In this document: piece by piece, positions 33,688 through 42,781 of the stretch | Numbering within the stretch: position 1 is the stretch's first letter | How the letters are laid out: every line of letters begins with the position of its first letter | Source of the DNA: CAVZBT01 sp963773605 | GTDB lineage: Bacteria; Acidobacteriota; UBA6911 | Assembly (NCBI GenBank): GCA_963773605.1 | Contig: CAVZBT010000007.1 | Coordinates: forward strand, 62,001-126,000 | Length of the DNA stretch: 64,000 nt | Reading direction: 5' to 3' | Translations under genes and position numbers: made by a program | Notes under the pieces: generated by a model | The model's input: the letters and a program-made list of their open reading frames with translations, nothing else | What the model was told of the DNA's origin: nothing | Databases searched by the model: none

Positions 33688-35241
33688 TCATTTGGCGGAG
33701 GCTTTTGTGCGCCGCCTGAGGGATCGGTAGAGTTCGCTCATCTCACGGTCGATGCGTGCGTCGAGACCCTGAGGGTAGGTGGGAGAACTCGAATAGAGGT
33801 TCATGTGGTCCCGGCCCGGCACGAGTTCACAGGTGGCGTCGCTGCCCTTCTCCTTCAGAAACCGGCACAGCAATACGACGGCTTCTTCCAGGTGGAAAGT
33901 GTCCGCCGTCCCGCAAATGATGTGCAGCTTGCCCGCCAATTTCGGACCCAGCGTGGGCCAGCCTGTAGCCAGGATGAAGCGGATGTCGTACCGGCGCCAG
34001 CTTTCCTGCACGGCGGGGTCCTGCTGACCGGTCACGCGGTTAAACAGCGGCATCGGGCGCCCGTCCTGCCCACGCGGGCTGAATACCCACTCGAACGAAG
34101 CCAGCTGCCCGCCATATGAGCCGAGAACTTCCTCTTGCCGCGCGAAGCTCTCGAGCGAAACCACCTCCCTGCGGTCCTCGCGCACGAGGTTGCGAGCGCT
34201 GCCGTCCGCCTTGCGGTACATGTTCTCTTGTGAACCGGGGGTGACGTCCACCCCCGTGAAGGCCCTCATGTCGACCGGGTCGGGGGCTGTAGACCAGGCG
34301 CCGCCGAAACTCTCCGGGTAGGTCGTCTGGAGCCACAGCGTGCTCCATCCGCCGGATGAATGGCCGGTCAGGAACCGCGCGTTCGGCTTCGGCTCGAGCG
34401 GGTACCTCTTCTCGAGCCATGGGATGAATTCGGTCACGAGCGCCTTTCCCCAGGGACCGTTGTTGACGGAATCGGCGAACTCGTGATGACCGCTCGGGAA
34501 GGAACCGTCGAGAAAGACGTGGACCATCGGGGCTCGCTTCCCCGTGCGCATCGAGGCAGTCAAAGACGGTCCCTGGTCCCAAGCCTCCAGGTGATTTCCA
34601 CCAAATCCATGGACGTGGTAGACCGCTGGATAGACCTTGCCCGGCGCGGTCCCGGGCAAGACCACACCGGCGCGCATCACGATGGGTCTCCCCCAGAACG
34701 CCGATAATAGAGGGCTCTGGAATTCCGCGAGTTTGATCTGGGCGGTGTCGGCGGGGAGATGCGGCGGATCCATCCGGCTCAGCAGCAGCTCCACGGGCAG
34801 GGTATCCACCGGCTCGATCGCCTCCTTGACCACAACCGGGCTGTAAAGATCGCCCGGACCGAGGCCGGAGTACGCGAAAGAGTGGTCGGTGTCGAGGAGG
34901 GCCATAAACTGGTAGCGGCCCCGGGGGTATTGTGAAAAGGGACGGGGGTATGCCTGCCGGTCGGCGTAGAAGTCGTAGGTTTCCCCAGGCGCAAGGTGCG
35001 CGACCTCGGCGGCCGCAACGGCCACGTCTCCCGGGACGAAGCCTGTCGACAGGATGTCGCGGTGTCCCGCCTGGCCCGTCATAAACACCAGCAGTCTTCC
35101 CTGCGCGCCGTGGGGCGCCGCGTCGGCAGGGAGCGTGATACGAAACCGCAGTGGACCGCCGGCGGACGCGACAGAGCCCAGCGCCGCCGCGCACAGCAGC
35201 AACGCCGTTGCGGCAGAGAAAATCCGTGCACGCAGCGTCAT
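33688..35241 (-). CDS. exported alpha/beta hydrolase (putative esterase, EstD-like)
   Basis: A 517-residue secreted hydrolase. A signal peptide (IFSAATALLLCAAALGSVASA) is followed by an N-terminal beta domain of about 190 residues and an esterase domain (YPAVYHVHGFGGNHLEAWD; APMVHVFLDGSFPSGHHEF). The nucleophile is in FLTGHSSGGWS (G-H-S-S-G), and the C-terminal His is in PGRDHMNLYSS. GGAGGGATCG precedes ATG 35241; the frame stays open upstream only because it runs into the repeat cluster at 35.3-35.7 kb. It is divergent from the rhomboid gene across those repeats. Substrate unknown. Confidence 0.85.
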   Translation of the reverse strand: MTLRARIFSAATALLLCAAALGSVASAGGPLRFRITLPADAAPHGAQGRLLVFMTGQAGHRDILSTGFVPGDVAVAAAEVAHLAPGETYDFYADRQAYPRPFSQYPRGRYQFMALLDTDHSFAYSGLGPGDLYSPVVVKEAIEPVDTLPVELLLSRMDPPHLPADTAQIKLAEFQSPLLSAFWGRPIVMRAGVVLPGTAPGKVYPAVYHVHGFGGNHLEAWDQGPSLTASMRTGKRAPMVHVFLDGSFPSGHHEFADSVNNGPWGKALVTEFIPWLEKRYPLEPKPNARFLTGHSSGGWSTLWLQTTYPESFGGAWSTAPDPVDMRAFTGVDVTPGSQENMYRKADGSARNLVREDRREVVSLESFARQEEVLGSYGGQLASFEWVFSPRGQDGRPMPLFNRVTGQQDPAVQESWRRYDIRFILATGWPTLGPKLAGKLHIICGTADTFHLEEAVVLLCRFLKEKGSDATCELVPGRDHMNLYSSSPTYPQGLDARIDREMSELYRSLRRRTKASAK

Positions 35242-35317
35242 CGATCCCTCCAGTACAGGCGCGCCGCACGACGGGGCGCGCTCCCGACATCTATTGGCAA
35301 AGCCACCTTTGTGGGGC

Positions 35318-35735
35318 GTGCGTCGGCTCGACACCGCTTCGGAGACGGCGCAGCCGGCGGCCACAACCCAAGGGTGGAGTGCGGCGGCTCGACGCCGCTT
35401 TGGGGGCGGCGCCTGGGCGCCGACCTTGCGCACCTGCTTGCCGGTCCAGCCAAACCCAGACAGCGGTGCCCAGGCACCGCACTCCATATTTTGGAGTGCG
35501 GCGGCTCGACGCCGCTTTGGGGTCGGCGCCTGGGCGCCGACCTTGCGCACCCGCCTGCCGGTCCAGCCAAACCCAGACAGCGGTGCCCAGGCATCCCACT
35601 CCATACTTTGGAGTGCGGCGGCTTGACGCCGCTTTGCGGTCGGCGCCTGGGCGCCGACCTTGCGCACCCGCCTGCCGGTCCAGCCAAACCCAGACAGCGG
35701 TGCCCAGGCACCGCACTCCAAAGTGCGCTCCTTCG
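35318..35735. repeat. 117-bp hairpin repeat, about three and a half copies
   Basis: Units with the 117-base period (ATATTTTGG at 35486, ATACTTTGG at 35603, truncated end at 35720) fill the divergent gap between the esterase and rhomboid genes. Stems match the 19.7-20.6 kb array, with different loops: GCGGTGCC-CA-GGCACCGC and GTCGGCGC-CTGG-GCGCCGAC. The unit contains GGCGGCTCGACGCCGC where the first array has GGCTGGACGCC. A degenerate copy flanks it at about 35320. Confidence 0.93.
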
Positions 35736-35821
35736 AGATGTACAAAGTCCAGGGCAATTACGAATTTTCATTTTCGCCGTTCACCCGCATAATACTAAGG
35801 CGTTTCAGAAAAGGGGTGTTC

Positions 35822-36667
35822 ATGTTCAAACGGCAGAAGTCGGGGTCCGTGCTCTGCAGCGCCTGCGGCAAGCTGGTCGGCGTACGCGACGACGTGTGCT
35901 GGAATTGCGGCCGCCGCAACCCTGGCCTGTGGGGCTTCGCCCCGGTGTTGCGGCGCCTGGGCTACGATCTCGGGTTTGTCCCGATCGTCATCGGCGGATG
36001 CGGCCTGCTCTACATCGCAACCCTCGCCTGGGACCCGCAGGGTATTGGCAACCACGGCATCTCCTTCCTGGCCCCGAGCATGCGCAGCCTGCTCTCATTT
36101 GGCGCGAGCGGGGCGATCCCCTTCTTCCTCCTTGGACGCTGGTGGACCATTCTGAGCGCGGGGTGGCTGCACGGCAACCTCCTGCACATCCTGCTTAACA
36201 TGATGTGGGTGCGCCAACTTGCCCCGTCCACCGCCGAATTGTACGGCGGCCCGCGGATGGCCATTATCTACACGCTGTCCTCGGCCACGGGCTTCCTGCT
36301 GAGCAGCTGGGCGGGATTGCTCTTCGGCAGCATCCCCATACTCGGGGGTGCCTCGTTCACCGTGGGGGCCTCGGCGCCGATCTTCGGGCTCCTGGGGGCC
36401 CTGGTCGTTTACGGACGCCGCGGCGGAAGCAGTCACATTAGCGGGCAGGCGATGAGTTATGCCGTCATCATGTTCGTGTTCGGGCTTATCATGCCCGGGA
36501 TCGACAACTACGCCCACCTGGGAGGGTTCCTGGGCGGATACATCGTCGCACGCTGGCTGGACCCGCTGCGCCCGGAAAAAATCGCGCATGTGATCGCGGC
36601 ACTGGTGCTGCTTGGGCTCACCGCCGCCTCCATCGTGCTTTCCCTGCTGGCCAGGGTGTCGGTATAG
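35822..36667 (+). CDS. rhomboid-family intramembrane protease with N-terminal zinc ribbon
   Basis: A 281-residue membrane protein. The cytoplasmic N-terminus has a zinc ribbon (C12-x2-C15 and C26-x2-C29: CSACG, CWNCG). Six or seven membrane helices follow. Rhomboid marks are GRWWTILSAGWLHGNLLHILLN in helix 2, the nucleophile region TVGASAPIFGLLGA (Ser in GAS, where GASGAIFG is usual, so the Gly after Ser is replaced by Ala), and the base His in NYAHLGGFLGG. It is probably an active serine protease that cleaves membrane proteins, although the changed Gly deserves caution. GGGG sits a few bases before the ATG. It converges with moaA. Confidence 0.87.
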   Translation: MFKRQKSGSVLCSACGKLVGVRDDVCWNCGRRNPGLWGFAPVLRRLGYDLGFVPIVIGGCGLLYIATLAWDPQGIGNHGISFLAPSMRSLLSFGASGAIPFFLLGRWWTILSAGWLHGNLLHILLNMMWVRQLAPSTAELYGGPRMAIIYTLSSATGFLLSSWAGLLFGSIPILGGASFTVGASAPIFGLLGALVVYGRRGGSSHISGQAMSYAVIMFVFGLIMPGIDNYAHLGGFLGGYIVARWLDPLRPEKIAHVIAALVLLGLTAASIVLSLLARVSV

Positions 36668-36672
36668 AGGGG

Positions 36673-36693
36673 CGGAAGGGCGCACGACTTCCG
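36673..36693. terminator. small hairpin between convergent rhomboid and moaA genes
   Basis: CGGAAG and CTTCCG form a 6-bp stem with a 9-base loop in the 39-base gap between two convergent genes. The stem is short and has no T-run, so terminator function is only suggested. Confidence 0.35.
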
Positions 36694-36706
36694 GCTCCCA
36701 GCCCCC

Positions 36707-37714
36707 TCACCCACCCAGGGTGATCATCTCGATCTTCTTGCGGGCCGAAGCCCGGTACCCGCCGGGCGAGTTCATGGCCTCGAGCCTCTCGTCCGAGTAC
36801 CGGTCTTTGCGGGCGCCCCAGACCGACTCGATGGCGGCGGCGACCTCCGCGTCAGCGGCTCCGGAACGCAGCAGGCCTTTCAGGTCGTGCCCGGTCTCGG
36901 AAAACAGGCAGGTGACAAGTTTCCCGTCCGCCGTGAGACGGACGCGCGAGCATCCTGAGCAGAACGGCTCCGTGACGGAGGCGATGATGCCGAGGTCCCC
37001 TATGCCGTCGGCGAACTGGTAGTCCAGGGCGGGGGCGCTTCCCTTCCTGCCGACCTCCTTGAGGGGGTACCGGCGGCCGATGATCTCCAGGATCTCGCGC
37101 TTGGACACCGTCTTTTCGGATCGCCAGCCGTTGGCGTTACCGACATCCATGTACTCGATGAATCGCACTGCAAAACCGTGGAGACGGGAGAACTCCACAA
37201 GATCGACGATGTCGTCGTCGTTTACCCCGCGCTCGATGACCGCGTTCAGCTTGATGGGAGAGATGCCCGCATCGCGTGCGGCGAAGAGCCCGTCGACAAT
37301 CCGGCCGAGATCCTCGCGGCGGGTGATGCGGCGGAACTTCTGCGCATCGAGCGTGTCGACGCTGACATTGATGCGCTTCAGACCCGCGTCGCGCAGCGCC
37401 CTTGCCTTGTCCAGCAGCAGGGATCCGTTGGTGGTCATGGACAGGTCTTTCACCCCGTCCAGGCGCGCAAGCCGTGCCACCAGGTTCTCCAGATCGCGCC
37501 TGAGGAGCGGCTCGCCTCCCGTCAACCGGATCCTCTCGACGCCGAGACCGACGAACACCGCGGCCAGGCGCGTGATCTCCTCGAACGTGAGGATTTCCTT
37601 CCGGTTGAGCCACTCGTAACGGTCGAGGGGCATGCAGTACACGCACCGGAAGTTGCACCGGTCGGTCACGGAAATTCGGAGATCTTTGGCCTCACGGCTA
37701 AGTGTGTCTCGCAC
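36707..37714 (-). CDS. moaA: GTP 3',8-cyclase MoaA (molybdenum cofactor biosynthesis)
   Basis: A 335-residue radical SAM enzyme for the first step of molybdopterin synthesis, rearranging GTP to 3',8-cyclo-GTP. The N-terminal SAM cluster is DRCNFRCVYCMP (Cys 20, 24, 27), followed by LTGGEPLLRRDL. The second 4Fe-4S cluster that binds GTP is in EPFCSGCSRVRLTADGKLVTCL near residues 248-266. The C-terminus ends in Gly-Gly, as needed for activity in known MoaA proteins. The rhodanese gene lies 27 bases upstream on the same strand. No other moa gene is in the window. Confidence 0.95.
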   Translation of the reverse strand: MRDTLSREAKDLRISVTDRCNFRCVYCMPLDRYEWLNRKEILTFEEITRLAAVFVGLGVERIRLTGGEPLLRRDLENLVARLARLDGVKDLSMTTNGSLLLDKARALRDAGLKRINVSVDTLDAQKFRRITRREDLGRIVDGLFAARDAGISPIKLNAVIERGVNDDDIVDLVEFSRLHGFAVRFIEYMDVGNANGWRSEKTVSKREILEIIGRRYPLKEVGRKGSAPALDYQFADGIGDLGIIASVTEPFCSGCSRVRLTADGKLVTCLFSETGHDLKGLLRSGAADAEVAAAIESVWGARKDRYSDERLEAMNSPGGYRASARKKIEMITLGG

Positions 37715-37741
37715 AGTGGTGTTCCCTCGGCCCGCGGACCG

Positions 37742-38182
37742 TCATCTTGACCCGTTCTTCTGGAGCGCCTCGTACCGGTCTTCCGGCGCACTCTCGGTGG
37801 TCACCGGCAATCCGCGGCCCTCCCATCCCGGGAAACTGACCCGGCCGATCAGATCGCGTTCCCCGCCGAATCCCCCACGCATGTCGAGCACATCGCGGAA
37901 ACCCGAGGCCAGCAGCAGATCGGCCGCCCTCAGCGAACGACCGCCCATCTGGCAACCCACGATGATCCTGGCGCTCCTGCCGAAGTTCGCCTCCATGATG
38001 GCCGAGAATTTCGGGTTTGGCACCATGCGGCCGTACGTGTCCGCGTCCAGCACCGGAACATTCTTGGCGCCCGGCACATGCCCCGCGTCGAATTCCGCCG
38101 GGGTGCGGACATCCACGTAGAGGTAAGCTCCGGCCTCGAGCAATTCGTGCGCCTGGTTGGGGGTCACCCTCTTGATCTGCAT
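37742..38182 (-). CDS. single-domain rhodanese (sulfurtransferase)
   Basis: A 146-residue rhodanese domain: VTPNQAHELLEAGAYLYVDVRTPAEFDAGH at the start and the persulfide-forming Cys in IIVGCQMGGRS. ATG 38182 follows GGAG at five bases and is preferred to a GTG six bases upstream. Its position directly upstream of moaA suggests sulfur transfer for molybdenum cofactor or related pathways, but rhodaneses are promiscuous neighbours, so this stays an inference. Confidence 0.88.
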   Translation of the reverse strand: MQIKRVTPNQAHELLEAGAYLYVDVRTPAEFDAGHVPGAKNVPVLDADTYGRMVPNPKFSAIMEANFGRSARIIVGCQMGGRSLRAADLLLASGFRDVLDMRGGFGGERDLIGRVSFPGWEGRGLPVTTESAPEDRYEALQKNGSR

Positions 38183-38342
38183 CGGCACTCCGCATGAGTG
38201 GTGGGCCAGGGGAAAATGATAGCACGCGCAGTGTGCATTTGGAGCTACGCACCTCAGGGCCCCATGCGGCCCTCCGAGCCCGGCACGACCGAATCCGAAC
38301 TGCTGGCACAGCCTGTCCGGGTTGGGTTATGATCCCGCGCTT

Positions 38343-39050
38343 ATGGCGCACCCCTTTCGCGGCTATCTCAAGGAGACCCGGCGGCCGGTATACTCGGCCG
38401 CCTTGCTGCTCCCCTTCTTCCTGGTTTACCACATCGGGACGTTCTTTCTGCACACGACCTACATCAACGGCGCCGACGCACTCATCATCCGGCTTTTGAG
38501 CCTGTTTTCCGTCAACTCCATGTTCGCATCCGCGCTCGTGCTGCTGGGCTGTTTCGTGGTGTGGCAGGTACGCACCGGGGCCAAGTGGACGATCGACACG
38601 CGCAAGCTCGCCCTATTGTTCCTGGAAAGCGTGTCTTTCGCCCTGCTGCTTTTCGTCTCCTTTGGCTGGTTGTGGTCACGCGTCGGTCTGGCCCTTCCGG
38701 GCGAATCGATCGCCGGGAAGGTGCAGAAGCTGATTCTGTATTGTGGGGCCGGCGTCTACGAGGAACTGCTGTTCCGCGGCTTCCTGCTGGGCGTCCTCGT
38801 GCTGCTGCTGACGCGGGCGGCTGGCTGGGAGAAACGCAGGGCGGCGGTGGTGGCCGTTGCGGTGGCCGCGCTGGTGTTTGCCGCCTTCCATTATGTCGGC
38901 CCCGCTGCAGACAACTTTGCGCTCGTCAGTTTTCTTCAGCGGACCCTGGGCGGTCTCTATTTCTCCGTATTGTTTGTGACCCGCGGCTTCGGGGTCACGG
39001 CAGCGTCGCACGCCCTGTACGACATCCTGGTCGGCCTCATTCTGGCGTGA
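38343..39050 (+). CDS. CPBP/CAAX-type intramembrane metalloprotease
   Basis: A 235-residue membrane protein of the Abi/CPBP family with six or more helices. The glutamate motif YEELLFRGF, the FAAFHYVGP histidine motif and ASHALYDILVG at the C-terminus give the metal-binding and catalytic set, so it is probably an active protease of prenylated or other membrane proteins. ATG 38343 is chosen; a TTG at 38322 is in frame. It is divergent from the rhodanese-moaA pair and precedes the HAD phosphatase gene by 68 bases. Confidence 0.87.
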   Translation: MAHPFRGYLKETRRPVYSAALLLPFFLVYHIGTFFLHTTYINGADALIIRLLSLFSVNSMFASALVLLGCFVVWQVRTGAKWTIDTRKLALLFLESVSFALLLFVSFGWLWSRVGLALPGESIAGKVQKLILYCGAGVYEELLFRGFLLGVLVLLLTRAAGWEKRRAAVVAVAVAALVFAAFHYVGPAADNFALVSFLQRTLGGLYFSVLFVTRGFGVTAASHALYDILVGLILA

Positions 39051-39118
39051 AGGGCGCGGGGCGCGCCAGGCGTGATCCGCCCGAGCAGGACACCGACTTC
39101 ATTTTGCATGCGAGGGCT

Positions 39119-39838
39119 ATGGAAACGCCGGATCCGAACTTGCACAATTCTCCAGTGGTCACCCATGTCATTTTTGACATGGACGGGCTCCTGCTCAACA
39201 CAGAGCCTTTCTACACGCAGGTGGCGCAGAACATCGCGGCTCGGTACGGCTGCGTGTTCGACTGGTCGCTCAAGTCGCGGATGCTCGGCCTCAGGGCCCC
39301 CGATTCCGCCAGACTCTTCCTGGAGAGCCTCGGGATCCCGCTCTCGGTGCCCGAGTACTTGAGGCTGCGCCAGGGGATGCTGGAGGAACTCTTCCCCCTG
39401 GCGGAACCGCTTCCCGGCGCGCTGGAACTGACGTCGCACCTCAAACGTCACGGGGTACCGCAGGCAGTGGCGAGCAGTTCCGACGGAAAGTATTTCGGGC
39501 TGAAGACCGCCCGTCACAGGGAGTGGTTTTCCATGTTTGACTGCGTCGTGCTCGGAGACGACCCGGAGGTCCACGAGGGAAAACCCGCCCCGGATGTCTT
39601 CCTCGTCGTCGCCCGCAGGCTGGGGGTCGCACCGGAGAAATGCCTGGTGTTCGAGGATTCGCCGGCCGGGATCGCAGCGGCGCGAAGGGCCGGCATGCAT
39701 GCGGTGGCCGTGCCGGACCCGAACATGAGTGCAGCGGCCTATGAACAGGCCGATCAGGTTCTGCGCAGCCTGGAGGAATTCGACCCCGCCGCCTGGGGAC
39801 TGCCCCGCATGGAGCCTCGACAACGGAGGGACTCATGA
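39119..39838 (+). CDS. HAD-superfamily hydrolase, beta-phosphoglucomutase/sugar-phosphatase type
   Basis: A 239-residue HAD-IA protein. The nucleophile Asp is in IFDMDGLLLNTEP, motif II is ASSSDGKYF, motif III Lys is in EGKPAPDVFL and motif IV is VFEDSPAGI. The cap domain and these motifs resemble 2-deoxyglucose-6-phosphate phosphatases and beta-phosphoglucomutases of the YniC/GPP type. The stop overlaps the next ATG (ATGA at 39835-39838). A second neighbour in sugar-phosphate metabolism, phosphoglucomutase, lies 3 kb away. Substrate is not predictable. Confidence 0.9.
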   Translation: METPDPNLHNSPVVTHVIFDMDGLLLNTEPFYTQVAQNIAARYGCVFDWSLKSRMLGLRAPDSARLFLESLGIPLSVPEYLRLRQGMLEELFPLAEPLPGALELTSHLKRHGVPQAVASSSDGKYFGLKTARHREWFSMFDCVVLGDDPEVHEGKPAPDVFLVVARRLGVAPEKCLVFEDSPAGIAAARRAGMHAVAVPDPNMSAAAYEQADQVLRSLEEFDPAAWGLPRMEPRQRRDS

Positions 39839-40257
39839 AAAGTCACAGAAAGATTCTCGAGTTGAACATCCCTTCACGGATGGGCTTCGTCAACATCACC
39901 CGTGAGGTGCAGCAAGCCCTGCGCGAGTCCCGCGTGCAGGAAGGGCTCTGCCTGGTGAACTCCATGCACATCACTTCAAGCGTCTTCATCAACGACGATG
40001 AGCCGGGGTTGCACGAGGACTATGCCCGGTGGCTGGAACAACTGGCTCCCTATGATCCGAGCCCGGAGCGGTACCATCACAACCGCACGGGCGAGGACAA
40101 CGGGGATGCGCACCACAAACGCCAGGTCATGGGCCGGGAAGTCGTGGTCGCGGTCACGAACGGCACGCTCGATTTCGGCCGCTGGGAGCAGATCTTTTAC
40201 GGAGAGTTCGACGGGAAACGCCGGAAGCGTGTCCTGGTCAAAATCATCGGTGAGTAG
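39835..40257 (+). CDS. YjbQ family protein (UPF0047)
   Basis: A 140-residue single-domain protein of the YjbQ/UPF0047 family, small trimeric beta proteins; some members rescue thiamine-phosphate synthase mutants. Family segments seen are GFVNITREVQQAL, GLCLVNSMHITSSVFINDDEPGLHEDY, the YHHNRTGEDNGDAHHKRQ metal/active-site stretch and LDFGRWEQIFYGEFDGKR. The start overlaps the HAD stop and follows GGAGG, so the two are co-translated. True cellular role remains unsettled in the family. Confidence 0.93.
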   Translation: MKSHRKILELNIPSRMGFVNITREVQQALRESRVQEGLCLVNSMHITSSVFINDDEPGLHEDYARWLEQLAPYDPSPERYHHNRTGEDNGDAHHKRQVMGREVVVAVTNGTLDFGRWEQIFYGEFDGKRRKRVLVKIIGE

Positions 40258-40266
40258 CGGGCCGCG

Positions 40267-40347
40267 GCTCCGGAGTGCGGCGGCTCGACGCCGCTTTACG
40301 GTCGGCGCCTGGGCGTCGACACCAAAGCGTGCCGAGGCACCGCCCAT
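40267..40347. repeat. single degenerate copy of the hairpin repeat
   Basis: The run holds GGAGTGCGGCGGCTCGACGC followed by GGTCGGCGCCTGGGCG and GTGCCGAGGCACCGC, in the same order as the 117-bp units but partly decayed, in the convergent gap between yjbQ and the glycosyltransferase-like gene. Confidence 0.85.
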
Positions 40348-40438
40348 AAGCGCGGCACAGGGCTTTGTGCCTGGAAGTGTCAATGGCACGCGGCAGACCG
40401 TCGTTTGAGTAGCTCCGGAGGTCCGGACTCCAACGCCC

Positions 40439-41524
40439 TCATGGTGAACTGGTGAGCAGACCCAGGATGCGCCGGGCCGCGACTTCCGCCCCGCCCTGAG
40501 GGGCCATTCGGTCAGGACGGGGCTGCAGTCGGATGCATTCCAGGGCGCCCCGCAAGTCGCCCTGGTAGAGGCGCTCGGCGGGAATATGCAGATGCTGCAG
40601 GTATCTGCGGATGGCGGTTTCCAGAACACCGTATTCTCTAAAATCGCAACGGTCCGCATAAACCAGGGGCTTGCCGTTGACCACGCAGTCCGAGACGATC
40701 CCGAAACCAGGCTTGGAGACCACGCAGTCGACCGAAGCCACCAGGTCCGAGAAGCTGATCTGCTCCAGGTTCACCGCATGGATGCGAGTTCCCTCCCAGG
40801 ACAACGGCCGTACGGTGAAAAACTCATAGTCTGCGAGCTTCTGCACGTTGCCGAGGGCGTCGGCGTCCCACGCGAGTGTCGTGAAGGACAGGAGCACCCA
40901 TTTCCGCCCGGGGTCGCACCCATAGAGGGCCGAGATTTCGCGGCGCCGGTCCTGCCCTGCGGTGGCGACTACGGGGATGTCCACCACCTGCGGGAAAACG
41001 CTCATCGGTTCGCAAAAAGGGAGTCTCAGCAGAAGAGTCGCGGTACGGTACCCTTCCTCGAAGCAACGCGCGACCTCCTCCCAGCGCCGGTCGCTTTCCG
41101 ACAAGCCCGCGTAGATCCAGTCCCACCCGAAATTGCCGACCGCGATGCCGGGGATACCGAGCTGCGACGCGGCTTCGAGCGGGATGGCGGGAATATCCGC
41201 CACGACGCACCGAACCCTGCGGGAGTGGAGGAAAGCGGCCAGTTCGGAGACCACGCGGGGCCGCCGCGCGCAGAGATCCACCGCTTCGCCCAGGCTTGCC
41301 GCGACATCAACCCGGATGGAGTCCCGCTGGACCATGCCTACGTCGAACGAACCCGGGACGAGCAAAACCGAGCCGGGGCGGAGCCTGCTCGCGAAGAAGG
41401 ATGGAGGGAGATCGCTGACGACCGTAATGGGGAGATCGGGCGCGAGCGCGCCCAGGGCGCCCAGGATATCGCATGACCGCACACCGTGCCCGTAACCGTG
41501 AGCCGTGATGTGGTAGGCGAGCAC
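40439..41524 (-). CDS. GT-B-fold glycosyltransferase-like protein
   Basis: A 361-residue protein with the look of MurG/UDP-glycosyltransferases and of the N-terminal half of L-arabinokinase-type proteins: AYHITAHGYGHGVRS at the N-terminus, a Rossmann-like second half (KWVLLSFTTLAWD), and the donor-site-like VVSKPGFGIVSDCVVNGKPL followed by REYGVLETAI. No signal peptide or membrane helix. It begins 23 bases after the thioredoxin reductase stop on the same strand, implying one transcript. Donor and acceptor sugars are unknown. Confidence 0.75.
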   Translation of the reverse strand: MLAYHITAHGYGHGVRSCDILGALGALAPDLPITVVSDLPPSFFASRLRPGSVLLVPGSFDVGMVQRDSIRVDVAASLGEAVDLCARRPRVVSELAAFLHSRRVRCVVADIPAIPLEAASQLGIPGIAVGNFGWDWIYAGLSESDRRWEEVARCFEEGYRTATLLLRLPFCEPMSVFPQVVDIPVVATAGQDRRREISALYGCDPGRKWVLLSFTTLAWDADALGNVQKLADYEFFTVRPLSWEGTRIHAVNLEQISFSDLVASVDCVVSKPGFGIVSDCVVNGKPLVYADRCDFREYGVLETAIRRYLQHLHIPAERLYQGDLRGALECIRLQPRPDRMAPQGGAEVAARRILGLLTSSP

Positions 41525-41547
41525 GAAGGAACTCCGATCGTCAGACG

Positions 41548-42534
41548 CTATTCGGCGACCGGCCGGATGATCGCCGCCGACTCCGCGGCGCGGGCCTCGT
41601 CATACGGGTGCACCTCCAGCCAGCGCTCGGCCCTCAAAGCCGCCATGCAGCCAAACCCGGCGGCCGTGATCGCCTGCCGGTAATGGTTATCGTGCACGTC
41701 GCCTGCGGCAAACACGCCCTCCATGCTGGTCTCGACGTTGTCCCGGGTGAGGATGTACCCGTGGCTGTTCAACTCGATGGCACCGTTGAGAAACTCCGTA
41801 TTCGGGTGGTGGCCTATGGCCATGAACACGCCGCCGACCGGCATGACCGACTCTGCACCGGTGACGAGGTTTTTGAGTCCCACCGCTTCGAGAACGTGCT
41901 CTCCCAGGTACCGCGTCAAGACCGTGTTCCAGAGGAATCCGATGTTCGGGTTCGCCGCCGCCCGCTCCTGCATGATTTTGCTGGCGCGCAATGTGTCGCG
42001 GCGGTGCACGACCAGTACCTTGGAGGCGTGGTGGGCGAGCGTCAAAGCCTCTTCGATTGCCGTGTCGCCGCCGCCGACGACGATGACCTTCTGGTCGCGG
42101 AAGAACAGCGCGTCGCAAACGGCGCACGCGGAGAGACCGCGGTTCCGGTATTTCATCTCATCGGGCAGGTGAAGCCACCGCGCGGCCGCCCCGGTGGCGA
42201 CGATGACCGCACGACCCGTGTGCCAATCCCTGTGCGTCCGCACGCGGAAGGGCCCCCCCTGGGCGAACTCCACTTCGTCCACATCCTTGAGCAGGATCTC
42301 GGTGCCGAACCGCTCGGCCTGCTTCCTCATAAGGTCCATCAGGGTGGGGCCGGTGATGCCTTCCGGAAAACCGGGAAAGTTTTCGACCTCGGTCGTGAAC
42401 ATCAGTTGCCCGCCCGGCAGCTGCAGGGCCTTCGGTTCCGAAGCGATCATCAGGGGCGCCAGGTTGGCTCGCGCGGCATAGATCGCTGCAGTGTAGCCCG
42501 CCGGGCCGGAACCGATGATGATCAGTTTGCGCAT
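41548..42534 (-). CDS. trxB: thioredoxin reductase
   Basis: A 328-residue low-molecular-weight thioredoxin reductase. FAD site IIIGSGPAGYTAAIYAAR, redox disulfide SACAVCDALFF (Cys 137 and 140), NADPH site VVGGGDTAIEEALTLA, HRRDTLRASKIM for the 2'-phosphate, and the C-terminal FAD motif GVFAAGDVHDNHYRQ. It keeps thioredoxin reduced in the cytoplasm. The CAVC motif is a small variation of the usual CATC. ATG 42534 begins the FAD motif; an upstream in-frame start would add eleven residues. Confidence 0.95.
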   Translation of the reverse strand: MRKLIIIGSGPAGYTAAIYAARANLAPLMIASEPKALQLPGGQLMFTTEVENFPGFPEGITGPTLMDLMRKQAERFGTEILLKDVDEVEFAQGGPFRVRTHRDWHTGRAVIVATGAAARWLHLPDEMKYRNRGLSACAVCDALFFRDQKVIVVGGGDTAIEEALTLAHHASKVLVVHRRDTLRASKIMQERAAANPNIGFLWNTVLTRYLGEHVLEAVGLKNLVTGAESVMPVGGVFMAIGHHPNTEFLNGAIELNSHGYILTRDNVETSMEGVFAAGDVHDNHYRQAITAAGFGCMAALRAERWLEVHPYDEARAAESAAIIRPVAE

Positions 42535-42781
42535 ACCTCGTCTCCCCCGAAACGCCGCAACGAGCACGTTTCCTGTGATTTTAGCTGAACCCGCGTGATT
42601 TTATAGCCGTAATCCTGAGGCGGCGCTGTGCCGCCCTCAAAAACCGGTAGCCGGGACGGCCTTTCCCCTTCGGGCATGCCCCTGTACCGGATCTGGACAA
42701 GGGAAGCGCAAGGGTACACTGAGACCGACCGGGAACAAACCAGATTCTGGAACACCGAACTCGCCTTCGTGCCCGTAGCGC

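Noticed and set aside
33241..35757. N-terminal extension of the esterase into the repeat region
   Set aside because: The extension up to 35757 is repeat sequence; the signal peptide and ribosome-binding site fix the start at 35241.
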